This document shows positions 23,499 to 33,048 of a stretch of 64,000 bases of DNA, in pieces. Source of the stretch: Cryoendolithus antarcticus (Eukaryota > Ascomycota > Dothideomycetes > Cladosporiales > Cladosporiaceae); assembly GCA_002077065.1 (NCBI GenBank), contig NAJO01000057.1, forward strand, positions 1 through 64,000, in the 5' to 3' direction. The position numbers and the translations under genes were made by a program. The notes below the pieces were generated by a model. It did not search any database. It was not told the DNA's origin and worked only from the letters and a program-made list of their open reading frames with translations. Numbering within the stretch: the stretch's first letter is position 1; each line of letters begins with the position of its first letter.

Positions 23499-24806
23499 TC
23501 ACTTCCCAAAGAACGCCGTTATCCTCGCATTCCCCTCTTTTGTCGGCGTCTTGGCTACGGTGTCGTTCGAAATCGCTGAGCGCATCTTTCTGCCTCCCGC
23601 TGCTGGTGTAGGCTTCGCCTTCTTCTGTGGACTGCTCGATTTGCGGTCGACCGGTGAAGCGGTGCGCTTCATGCTGCCTCTGGTCTCGCGCTTCGACGCC
23701 ACGGGAGAGTCAATGGCCTCAGATTTGATGCCGGCATCTGGAGCGTCCTCGCTGGACTCGTGCTTGACTGCCGACTTGATGTCCTTGGTGGAACTGCCTG
23801 AGGGCTTAGGTACGGGCGCGTTGTCCTCAGTCCCATTGGCGTCCACCACTGTCTCGCGCTTCTCATCTGGCTCCTTCTTCACCTTTTGCACCTCCTCCAC
23901 GACCTGCTCCCCCTTGACCTCTTTCTTCACCCCCTTCCCACCCCCAAAGAAGTTCGCAATATTCTTGGGATTCGCCTTACTATCCACAGGAACCACAAAC
24001 AACGCACTATTATTCCCCACCTTCCCAACCCCCTTATCAACAGCATAGCACTCCAGGTCCCCCTCAAATGGCTTCAACATGCCCTGCAACTCCTTGTCCC
24101 AGCCAACTCTATCAGGGTCTAGCCATTCCGCCATCTCCCCCGAACCCGGTTCGAGGATCACCGGCATCCGATCATGCAAGAACTTCAACTGCTTATTGCT
24201 GTCCGTCGTAATCACAGTATACGTCCAGATGTCCGTCTCCGTCCCCTCATACCTCACGCTATCATACAGCCCCGCGAAGCACATCAGCTGCCCGTCCTTG
24301 CGCCTCGTGTAATGTGGCGTCTTGTCCTTTGGATTGGAGGGGTTCTTGTACCACTCGTAGAAGCCCTCGGCTATGACGACGCAGCGTTTGCGTTGTTTCA
24401 TGGTGTTCCACATCCCGCCGCTGGTGGAGAGGGAGTCGTCGCGGCAGTTTATTGTCCGAAGCTGGGAACTGTAGTCTGGTGCTCGCTTGGTCCAAAAGGG
24501 GATGAGACCCCATCTTGCGCCTTGGAGCTTGTACTTTGTAGCCTCCTTCGCACCTGTGGACTTCTTGGGGGAGGTATGGGTGGTCTTTGCGCGTTTGGGC
24601 GAGGGCTCGCTGTCCTGAGCGGAATCTGATTGAGAGTGCACGGCGCGATAGATCAGGCCGGTGTTTCCTGGGGCGAAGTTATAGGTGTGGCGGAGGGAGG
24701 GATCGTCGTCTTCGGGGGCTTCGTCGGCGAGCATGTTCATGTCGCGCTCGGCGAGGCGTTCGCGGACTTCGGAGGGGCGGAGGTGGAGCGCGTAGCGGCC
24801 GCACAT
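23499..24806 (-). CDS. SRAP/HMCES-type abasic-site DNA-protein crosslinking protein
   Basis: A single exon of 435 residues. It starts MCGRYALHL; after removal of Met the Cys2 becomes the N-terminal nucleophile that crosslinks to abasic sites. Other catalytic SRAP residues are visible: Asn120 in LRTINCRDD, Glu147 in VVIAEGFYEW and His211 in FLHDRMPVIL. The SRAP fold spans about 1-290; an insert at about 57-90 is Ser/Lys-rich. The C-terminal 145 residues are disordered, with charged Lys/Glu and Pro stretches, and end NARITAFFGK, which resembles a PCNA-interacting box. The protein is expected to shield abasic sites in single-stranded DNA at replication forks. It is divergently placed from the Mgr3-like gene with 218 bases between the starts. 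Confidence 0.93.
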   Translation of the reverse strand: MCGRYALHLRPSEVRERLAERDMNMLADEAPEDDDPSLRHTYNFAPGNTGLIYRAVHSQSDSAQDSEPSPKRAKTTHTSPKKSTGAKEATKYKLQGARWGLIPFWTKRAPDYSSQLRTINCRDDSLSTSGGMWNTMKQRKRCVVIAEGFYEWYKNPSNPKDKTPHYTRRKDGQLMCFAGLYDSVRYEGTETDIWTYTVITTDSNKQLKFLHDRMPVILEPGSGEMAEWLDPDRVGWDKELQGMLKPFEGDLECYAVDKGVGKVGNNSALFVVPVDSKANPKNIANFFGGGKGVKKEVKGEQVVEEVQKVKKEPDEKRETVVDANGTEDNAPVPKPSGSSTKDIKSAVKHESSEDAPDAGIKSEAIDSPVASKRETRGSMKRTASPVDRKSSSPQKKAKPTPAAGGRKMRSAISNDTVAKTPTKEGNARITAFFGK

Positions 24807-25024
24807 TGCAGCGGTGGAGGCGGGAAGGTGAAAGCTCCGCTACATCGGCGGTCAGGGCGGGGAGGGTAGCCAGGGGGTGTCTGGAGAGCTCATGCCCCGT
24901 ACCCGGAGCTTCACCAGATGATGTCACGAATCTGGGGTGCATATCGATCTACATTGGGGTACTTTCCATAGATCGAAATCACTTCTGAGAGACGTTGACA
25001 TTCTTGTCACGACGATAGCCCACC
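24807..25024. promoter_or_regulatory. Compact bidirectional promoter (SRAP / Mgr3-like)
   Basis: Only 218 bases separate the two divergent start codons, so both promoters and both 5' leaders must share this segment. No clear TATA box is seen. This is inferred from gene arrangement. Confidence 0.6.
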
Positions 25025-26359
25025 ATGTCGACGCCCACTTGCCTCCGCTCCGCCCTTCCGCGCCTCCTCCGCCACGCTGTTCCCTCGAGCTTCCTCCCTC
25101 AGCCCAATGCCCTCCCCCACAATGCCTTCCGAGCCTTCCACCCGCCTCTCACGAAACGCCCTCTCCCCTCCTCACCCCTGCGCCAGACCGCCCTGAGACA
25201 CCGCCGCCCAGCATCCTCCTTCACCTCCAGAACTCGCGCCACAATAACCCGTAACCCCATCTCCTCCCTCGCAGCCCTCGCCGCAATCCTCGTAGGCCTC
25301 TACGGAATCTTCAAAGCAGCCGAAACCTATCAACGCTACATCCTCGCCTCTTTCCACGCCTACCCTGAGCCTGTAGCAAAGAAACTGCGGCGAGCGCTGT
25401 ACTTCACGAACTCTGATCTGCAGCCCAAGGAAGCGATCAAATACTACCGTGAAGCACTTCAGCTAGCAGAGGAGCTGGGAATGGATCCCTTCAGTAATGA
25501 GATTATTGGCATCAAAGTCCAAGTAGCGGGACTGATGGAGCGGGTAGGGAACTGGGGAAAAGCGATTGAGGTTTTAGAGATCTTGCGAAGGGATTGTGGG
25601 GCATGGGTAGAAGGGTTTGGAGGGAAGAGCGGGAACGAGAAGAAGCGGACACGGGTGCTGGGGAAGATGGTGCAAGTTTGCGTTAAGCTTGGGGAGTTGT
25701 ATGGACGGCCGGAAATTTATGAGCGCGAAGCTGCGGAGGAGAGACTGGTGTGGGCAGTCGAGACAGTCCTTCGCGAAAGGCAGCGGCGGGACAATCTGAA
25801 GGTCAGGGACGAGGACGAGGGACCCTGGCTAAGTGACAGTGAAATTGGTGCGGCGATGGAGGCGCTGGCGCATCAGTACGAGGAGAAGGACCAGCATTAT
25901 CTTGCTAGTCCGCTGTTTCTGCAGGCGCTAAGCTTGCTGGGGACGAATAGCTGCCATTCGGTTACACTCATGACTAACCTCGCCGCCTCTCTCGCGCAGC
26001 AGTCCCCTCGCGCTGCGGCAGCGACACAGCAATTCGCACAGAGCCGGTCCATCGACTCGTCCTCCGCTCCACCGAGTCCACCCGCTTCGAGAGGCGCGAT
26101 GATCGAGAATGCCAGACTTTGGGCGGAGAAAGCTCTGGACATCGCTGCGCATATCGCTCCACCAGTGAGGGATGAGGAGTGCGATATGGGTTGTGCGGTA
26201 GCTACACAGCATCTAGGCGAGTTTGCGGAGATGGTGGGAAATCAGACAGAAGCTAGGAGGCGGTATGAGGAGGCTTTGGGGCTGAGCAGGGCGATTGGCT
26301 TCGAGGAAGGCGTGGAGGAGGTCAGCGCGAGGCTGAGGAAGATCAAGGGCCTGACGTGA
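25025..26359 (+). CDS. Mitochondrial TPR protein, Mgr3-like (i-AAA protease adaptor)
   Basis: A single exon of 444 residues. The first 75 residues are rich in Arg, Ser, Pro and Leu and lack acidic residues, as expected of a mitochondrial targeting presequence. A single membrane segment follows at about 79-98 (ISSLAALAAILVGLYGIFKA). The rest is helical with TPR-type repeats, for example EAIKYYREALQLAEELG (about 139-155) and EARRRYEEALGLSRAIGF near the end. A basic-acidic linker and a Ser/Pro stretch (about 340-360) break the array. In yeast, Mgr3 with Mgr1 presents substrates to the inner-membrane i-AAA protease Yme1. The assignment rests on presequence, single membrane span and TPR order rather than a diagnostic motif. 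Confidence 0.75.
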   Translation: MSTPTCLRSALPRLLRHAVPSSFLPQPNALPHNAFRAFHPPLTKRPLPSSPLRQTALRHRRPASSFTSRTRATITRNPISSLAALAAILVGLYGIFKAAETYQRYILASFHAYPEPVAKKLRRALYFTNSDLQPKEAIKYYREALQLAEELGMDPFSNEIIGIKVQVAGLMERVGNWGKAIEVLEILRRDCGAWVEGFGGKSGNEKKRTRVLGKMVQVCVKLGELYGRPEIYEREAAEERLVWAVETVLRERQRRDNLKVRDEDEGPWLSDSEIGAAMEALAHQYEEKDQHYLASPLFLQALSLLGTNSCHSVTLMTNLAASLAQQSPRAAAATQQFAQSRSIDSSSAPPSPPASRGAMIENARLWAEKALDIAAHIAPPVRDEECDMGCAVATQHLGEFAEMVGNQTEARRRYEEALGLSRAIGFEEGVEEVSARLRKIKGLT

Positions 26360-27072
26360 AGGAAACCCTGGGTAACAGAGCTACAGAGTCCTCCGCTGAC
26401 AACTCTGTTCGCACATGAGAGATGCAGCTCCCTGATACGATGAGTCGGATGACTTACAGCGGAGCGCAGCTGCTCACGTCTGGATGTGCTACGTAAAGCT
26501 GCAGGAGCAGCTGAACTCGCAACGGCGAGAGATGTCGAGATACCGACATCCAATGGTGGTTTCGCTGAGGTGCCGACACGCTCTTTCGACCACATAACCT
26601 CATTGAGATGGACACGAGAGCGACGCCAAGTTCCGGACGACGCACTGAAGCACTCGGTAACCGAGCGTGGGAGGTACATCCCAACAAGCGTGCGATGTGG
26701 CACGCCTTGACCACCGATAGGGCGCTTGCGAGCCGAGTTGAATGCAAGCCAGCGCCGCAGATGTTTGCTGAAGACGTAGTAGTCGGCCGTGGCAAAGTGG
26801 GGTACGATACACGATGCAATATGCAAGATACTTAGTCCAACAGGGGTATTCTCCGAAATGCAATCTCTTCACCCATCGCACCGCTACCTTTTTAGTGAAG
26901 CGTTTAAGATCTGCCGTGATATGCTCATCATACTTATGCCTCGTCGAAGTACAGTCTATGCCCATGCAATCGAGACCCAGCTCGGAAGTCCAAGAACACC
27001 GCGCCATGCAAAAGAGAGAGCCGCCACCAGGGCAGCCTACTAGATAGTACTACTACAGGTGGTGGCGACTGC
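26360..27072. other. Convergent intergenic region
   Basis: About 700 bases between converging genes. Several short overlapping frames occur on both strands, none with a recognisable domain. Confidence 0.4.
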
Positions 27073-27826
27073 TCAGCAGCTGCCAGTGAGGACTCGTTGG
27101 ATGACAGCAAGCGGCGGGTCTTCGGAGATCCATTTGCCCACGCTGTTGTCTGCGGAGCGGAGGGATTGGTCGACGGCGGCGTCGGTTACGGTGGTGAGTT
27201 CCTGGCTTGCTGTCAGTGATATTGTATCTAAAGTTGATAGTGAGCGACGTACGACGCGGAGATTATTGCGTATCTGCTGCAATGCCGGCGCATGACCTGC
27301 ATGTGCTCGTTGTCCCTGCAGTAGGGCGTTTCGTGCGTTGACCCAGCGCAGAGCTGCGGTGGCTCGGGCGTAGATCTTCTTCGCTCGGTGTCGTCGGACG
27401 GAGGCGTCGATTATAATCCTTGAATAGCTGAGTCAGCATGGTCTCCGAAGCAGACTTTCATCGATCAGTCGTACCTTCTCAGTTGCAACTTTTGCTGCTC
27501 CTCGTCTCCCCTCTGCCCATTGGCTACTGTGAAGCCCTGCGAGAGCAACGCCTTGGCCTCGCCCTCGCAGTGCCGCAATAGCACGTAGCCGTCCTCGTTG
27601 TATTCCTCTGCACTGGGAGCTGCTCGTATCGAAGCGATGTAGTTTTGCAGATTGGCGAAGTCGATCATGATTTCCGATACGCGCATAGCGCGAACATGGT
27701 TGACTGGACCAATGGTCAGTCATGATACGTGATGTTGATCCTCGATAGGATGAAGTCGAGTAAATGACGGCCGGCGCCGACGACAGTAAGATAGTAAGAA
27801 AGGAGGAACCTACGGCCATCCGCCAT
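27073..27826 (-). CDS. Small helical protein of unknown function, four exons
   Basis: Exons 27826-27814 (13 nt), 27703-27475, 27418-27253 and 27201-27073 give 178 residues. All three internal joins keep phase, and the introns (110, 56 and 51 nt) have GT...AG ends, which supports a real gene. The spliced protein starts MADGLNHVRAMRVSEIMIDF. It is predicted to be almost entirely helical, with an acidic segment (AEEYNEDGYVLLRHCEGE), a very basic one (ASVRRHRAKKIYARATAALR) and a C-terminal TDAAVDQSLRSADNSVGKW. No membrane segment or signal peptide is seen. I do not recognise the family. Size and helix content would fit a subunit of a larger complex, but this is only an impression. Confidence 0.65.
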
Positions 27827-29418
27827 GACTATGATATTAGGTATTACCCGAAACAGTAAAAGGTCCAAAGCCACAAGAGGCGAAGATCTGCAGCGCAATG
27901 CGAATGCCAAGCACGGAGTCGGCGTGAGCGAGAGTAAGTGAAGGAATGAGCTGTATGGAATGCTCGTCTGTGGCGAACCGGCGACGCCTTAATACAAACC
28001 TGCGTCCCCTCTCTTGTCATCTCACGCTTGTCTACATTCAAGTCTACGACAGTGCTACACCAGAAAGAAAAATGCTTTCAGCAGCTGGCAGCCGGGTGTG
28101 GCTGCCCGCGGCTTTGCGGTGCAAAGCCCACTGCGACATCTCAATGGTCGGCAGGTAAAAGTGAGGGCATGGCTTTAGGACTGCCTTCGACAGGTGAGGA
28201 CAAGGGCTGCATGCTGCGTTGCCCGGCTGGAAAGTCGACGCGTGCTGCAAGATCTCCACCGCAAGGAGGGTCGATGGTGCCAAAGTCAACGATATCGCTT
28301 GGAACGATGGCGCTGAGAGCCGCGATGGAGGCAGGGTTTGACGGGCCTTGAGCTCGTGTGCCGGAAGTCTGATTGTCCAGCTATGCTATGCTGCGCAGGT
28401 CGAAGCGAAGACGTCACGGACCTGAAAGCATGGGGTGGGGAAAGACTTGAGCCTCATGAGCATTGCCACTGGATGCCACGAGGAGATGCTCAGGCAGCCC
28501 TGGAAACGCCTTCAATGGTACCGAGACTCTCCCGCGAGCGCTACACGGGTCATTCCTGAGGCCAAGGAGGAAGGTCTCCAGCGCAGTGCGGCTCTGGTCA
28601 AGCTGGTATGCAGCGTTCATGCACGCCTAGTTCCAAGGTGCGGTCGACAAACAGACTTGCGGCAGCTACCGCGCTTACAGCTCTTGGCAAGCCAAATCCG
28701 TCCACGTGCGCCCATGTGCCAGCATCCACTTACATCGACGAATCCCCACCATGAACACGCCGAGCATGTACACCTATAACAGCCACCCGCGAACCTAATG
28801 CATGCGTTCGAGCAAGTCCACTCGAGCAGCAAAAACAAAGATGACGCTACCCTTACCGCTTTGACTCCAGCTCTGCAGCGCGAAGCTGAACGTGGAGTAA
28901 GGCTGAGTCGGTTCGTGCCTATTAGCGCGAACGGAGAGCCCGACAGCTGCCATGTGCTGGAACATGGCGTACTTCTTTGAGCTGTCCGCATGCTGCGGGA
29001 TCGTTGATCGACGATGTAGGGCTGAGCGGCCTGCTATTGGATTGGATAGGGAGGACGACATGTACGACAGTGTAGCTCGACGTGTAGGTAAGGATCACAT
29101 CTGCAGAGGTCATTGGAGCGTGAGATACGGTTCGCAACGGCGGCCATGCGTGTTGCATTTTCAACGTCTTGACATCATGAGCATGAGGGCCGGTGCAACG
29201 CAATAACTGGTCATGAGGCAAGCGAGACTCATCTCAACGGTCGTGGGAGAAGTTGTGGCTGGCCGTGATGATGAGGCCGCAGACCGCACATACTCGTACA
29301 TCATCTCCATGCTTTATGTGCTCGTACTGGCTGCCAGCCAGTGAGGATTGTGATAGGCTCACTTCCTCGACGCATATGCAGTGATCGTGGACGCAGAGGC
29401 TCAGCGAAGATCACCTCC
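27827..29418. other. 1.6-kb interval without a recognised gene
   Basis: Upstream region of the 178-aa gene and 3' region of the proteasome gene. Open frames here are short and overlap each other on opposite strands. I see no supported feature. Confidence 0.4.
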
Positions 29419-30435
29419 TCAATCCTTCTCAGCGATAGCCTGCAGCCGCTCATCGATCTCATCCTCAGTCAGACTCCTGAACCCCTCCTCGGTCCCCTCC
29501 TTTCCATCTCTCCTGGGTCCCCCGACAATGCCAATCTCGATCTCCCCTTTCTTGAAGTCTACACTCAGCACGGTGCTTAGTGTCGCGATCCCCAGTTCCA
29601 CAACCTCCTCCCAGTCTCCCTCGGCACAGTCCTTGTTCTTAAGCTTCTTCTCGAGGAAGTTGAGCGCTTCCTGTGCTTTTGGGCCGGAGGCAGTGGCCTT
29701 GTAGCCCACGTAGTAACCAGCTGGGTCGCATTTGAAGAGTTGAGGGCCGTATTCGGAATCGAGGGAAACGAGGGTCGCTGCTACGCCGAGGGGACGGAGG
29801 TAGGCCTGTCCTTGCGGTCAGCATGATTCTCTAACCCAGGTCCATCATAATGCATGTTATCACTCACCCGTTGCGTGTAAACCTGGTTGATGTTCGCGAT
29901 GCGCTTTGCCAGCACATCACATGGCATCTCATACCCGAACTTATATCTGAACTCCGCTGCCTCGCCTCTCGCTCTCGTCACGCTTGCGCGCGCATCTGCT
30001 ATCGAGCCGGTCATGACGCATCCTACCGATGGGGAGAGGCGGTAGACGTATGATACAGAGGACGGGTCGATGAGTTTGTCCTAGAAGTCGTCAGGCTGAC
30101 TGGTCATTTCGAGGCGCTACAATGAAGGCCGGCCACTTACGGGTACTTTCTTTTGCGATAGCACCACGGCGCAGTCCTTCCCTTTCACACCGACTGAGGT
30201 TATGTTTGCGGCCGTGATGGCTTTGAAGGCATATTCTGTAGGTCCCGGGTAAGTGTTTTGTACCACCTCGCTTGGAGTGGTTTGATCGCTCGCATACCAA
30301 CTTGATATAATCGCCCTTGGTCTGAGAAGATTGTGATGTGCCTGTCGAAGCCCGCGCTGCCTATAAGGTGGACGTCTGGTCAGCAAATGATCTTTGGCGG
30401 CCTTGTAAGGTAGGGTGTGGGTACGGACTCGACAT
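29419..30435 (-). CDS. scl1: 20S proteasome subunit alpha1 (PSMA6/Scl1 type)
   Basis: Exons 30435-30429, 30360-30298, 30235-30141, 30080-29868 and 29805-29419 give 254 residues, the normal length of this subunit. The joined N-terminus reads [20 protein letters not shown] then YQVEYAFKAI, the proteasome alpha signature that forms the gate and H0 helix. Further family blocks are [34 protein letters not shown] and [18 protein letters not shown]. Alpha subunits are catalytically inactive and build the outer rings of the 20S core. Introns are 68, 62, 60 and 62 nt. The first exon is only 7 nt (ATG TCG A) with a GTCCGT donor; this is the least certain join, although the resulting residues fit the family. 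Confidence 0.92.
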
Positions 30436-30765
30436 GTTGGATGATCTGCAGGTGAGAGTGAGCTTATTGACCGAGGAGCGGGATTGGAGGGCGGAGAGTT
30501 GGATGGGTAGGTGGAAGGGTGGTGCTGTGGTATGGTGTCGTCCAGATGTGTCGCTTCGCCATCACTCAATGCACGTAGGCAAACGACCTACGCGCATCTC
30601 AAGCTCAAGCCACAGGGAGACGAGTGCACGGACTTGTCGTGTGGCGCAGATTGAACTTTTCGAGGTAGATCTACGCATATTCAACGCGATCTTGATTTTC
30701 CGCAGTTCAAGGACATATAAGCAGTTCAAAGTTGAAAAAGTCTGGAATCAGCACTGGGTATCAGT
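30436..30765. promoter_or_regulatory. Bidirectional promoter (proteasome alpha1 / WKF protein)
   Basis: A 330-base divergent promoter. It contains an inverted repeat CGTAGG-N7-CCTACG at 30574-30592 and a TATA-like ACATATAAG about 50 bases before the WKF start codon. Regulatory roles are inference. Confidence 0.5.
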
Positions 30766-32007
30766 ATGGTACCTCACGTGCCAGCCTGGAAGCGTGTTGG
30801 GCTCAAGCTGAAGTACGCGAAAGAGACTGCGGAAGTCGTAGCACCCCCAGCATCGACAGAGATCTATGCACCGGCAGCCGTAGAATCTGCGACTCCATCG
30901 ATCATGCTTTCGAAGAGGTCACGGACTGAGGAGCATACCGACGCAGGTTCAAAAACCAAGAAGCGAAAAGCCTCGTCTGCGAAACCCGTGGAGCTAGTCC
31001 CCCCAGGCGCGAACGGCGTCAAGACAGCAGAGACGCCGATCACAGCACCGCAACCAACTTCCAAGGTAACGAGGAAGAAGTCCGTCACGTTCACTCCAGA
31101 GACCAAGCTTGAAGACGGCGATAGAATCGCCGAGATCTTTGAAGCTTGGGACAAGGGCGAGCTTGTCGGTGCAGATGTTGAGCCTTTGCCACGGGAGGAT
31201 GTGGCCTCGACAGCACCGATTTCGGGCGAGCCGGACGAAGCATCACCACCTCCGCTGCCTGCTAAGGACAAGAAGTCAAAGCCAAAGCACGGCAAGAAGT
31301 CAGACTCAACAGAGACTGTGGCTTACTTGCAGTACCTTGATCGGTTCATTCTCGACAAAGCACACTGGAAATTCAACAAAGCGAAGCAGAACGACCTGCT
31401 CCGAAACGCCTTCAACATTTACCGCATTCCATCATCCTACACAGCTTGGTTGCTTGAGTACATCTCAGGTCTCTCGGGTGCAGCTGCGCGGCAACGCCTA
31501 CGTGAAGGCGCGCAGGAAGTACTTGGTGAGACCACTGGACCCAACGGACGCATCTTGACTGAGGCAGGCGAGGAAGACGAAGACGCGACTCGTGATCAAA
31601 CTCTGAAGCGCATCCGGGCTGAAGCAGTGTGGAATCGACTTCAAGAAGCACCTCCACCGCCTACAGTGAAGACAGTTGCGGTGCAGGCGCCGAAGTTATC
31701 GCATGTCTCGTCTGGACCTGTCATTACGGGCAGTGCGAAGTATACGAAGTTTGCCGAGGAACCGGATGTGCCTGTGGCGAATGGCGGTACTGCAAAGCCT
31801 GCACGGAAACGAACAAGAAAGTCGAGAACGGAGGTGTCCTCTGATGAGGATTCGAGTAGCTCTGACAGCGACAGCGATAGTGATGGGAGTATGGGTAGCA
31901 AAGGCTCGATCTCGAAAGCAAGTGCATCGAATGGTGCAGGATCGAGCTCTAGCGACAGCACTTCGGAAAGGGAAGAAGACAGCGGGTCAAGCGACAGTGA
32001 TGATTGA
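30766..32007 (+). CDS. WKF-domain protein (C7orf50-like)
   Basis: A single exon of 413 residues. The WKF domain lies at about 187-250: YLDRFILDKAHWKFNKAKQN followed by a short helical block with FNIYRIPSSYTAWLLEYISGL. This is the only conserved domain. The N-terminal half is disordered with Lys-rich segments (SKTKKRKASSAK, KSKPKHGKKS) that look nucleolar, and the C-terminus is a Ser/Asp/Glu-rich tail (SSDEDSSSSDSDSDSDG) of the kind phosphorylated by casein kinase 2. WKF proteins are conserved from yeasts to animals and are generally nucleolar; a link to ribosome production is likely but not shown by the sequence. It is transcribed divergently from the proteasome gene. Confidence 0.85.
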   Translation: MVPHVPAWKRVGLKLKYAKETAEVVAPPASTEIYAPAAVESATPSIMLSKRSRTEEHTDAGSKTKKRKASSAKPVELVPPGANGVKTAETPITAPQPTSKVTRKKSVTFTPETKLEDGDRIAEIFEAWDKGELVGADVEPLPREDVASTAPISGEPDEASPPPLPAKDKKSKPKHGKKSDSTETVAYLQYLDRFILDKAHWKFNKAKQNDLLRNAFNIYRIPSSYTAWLLEYISGLSGAAARQRLREGAQEVLGETTGPNGRILTEAGEEDEDATRDQTLKRIRAEAVWNRLQEAPPPPTVKTVAVQAPKLSHVSSGPVITGSAKYTKFAEEPDVPVANGGTAKPARKRTRKSRTEVSSDEDSSSSDSDSDSDGSMGSKGSISKASASNGAGSSSSDSTSEREEDSGSSDSDD

Positions 32008-33048
32008 TGGCACGGAATCTTGCTAAAGTGTTCGTCTGCTTGTCAGAACTTGAACGCGACTGCAACTTATTGCTGTTGCGGCCTTTCCACCATGATATCT
32101 CAACAATCTGGACGTGTGGCCCTTCGATCTCCCAGCCACGCAGACAGGAGCACCATCAGCATGAACGGTTTCCGGAAGTAGCAGAGACATGCACTAAAAC
32201 ACGAAACTCAATGATCTATGCACGCGCCCAACGACTGCAATGCACATTACGTCTCTGCATGAGCTGCAGTCTCTATCAATCACAACTGTCTGCGCCTGAG
32301 ACATTGCTTACAGGGTTGGGTTGACTTCACCGGTCGCGCTATTGAAGACAAGCCTTCCGAAACCGCTCGAACGTCTAGGTCCAAGCTCCCTCTTTGAGCC
32401 TCATGCTGTATAAGATCCAGCAGGCATAATTCGACTTGACGATGCCGGTGGCGCAACAACATTGACATTGTTTGTGAATTTTGTCCCGACCCTGGAAAGG
32501 CACCAAGCAGAATGAACAACCCACCAGGCCACATGGCCAATCGCATGACCGTCCGCTGCGGTCCCACCGGCCGCGTCCAGCTGCCAATCCGCAGTCACGG
32601 TGCAGGAATCTACATCATCTGCTGCGAACGACCAGTCCCGAGGCCAATGCTCGTCTGCTGCTATCCCATAACGGCGCAGCAGCAGGTCCGCCGCACAACT
32701 TCTCGTCGAGCGGAAGGTGAGCACTTAGGAAGGTGAGCATTCGGCGTGACGTGGAAAACGATTGAAGGTCTGACTAACGAGGTGATTAAGACCACGAGCG
32801 AACTGGCTGGTGTGGCACTTGGACGGCAATCCACTGGGCGCGTTCAACCTGTCATTGGATTCTGGCATGCCGGGTACGAATGTCAATTGTACCCTCTGGC
32901 TTGCGCCGCCTGGAACACCGCGACCGGGTGGCCCGCAATGGCAGCCTAGTGACTTTCACAGGCATGGACAATGAGCGCAGCTGCGTAGCGAAGGGATCGT
33001 ATGCACGAGAAGCAGCAGCACGAACACCAAGATGTCAATTGTCTGCCT
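32008..33048. other. Convergent 1-kb interval
   Basis: 3' regions of the WKF gene (+) and the isochorismatase-AlkB gene (-). Short frames only; none is recognisable. Confidence 0.4.
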
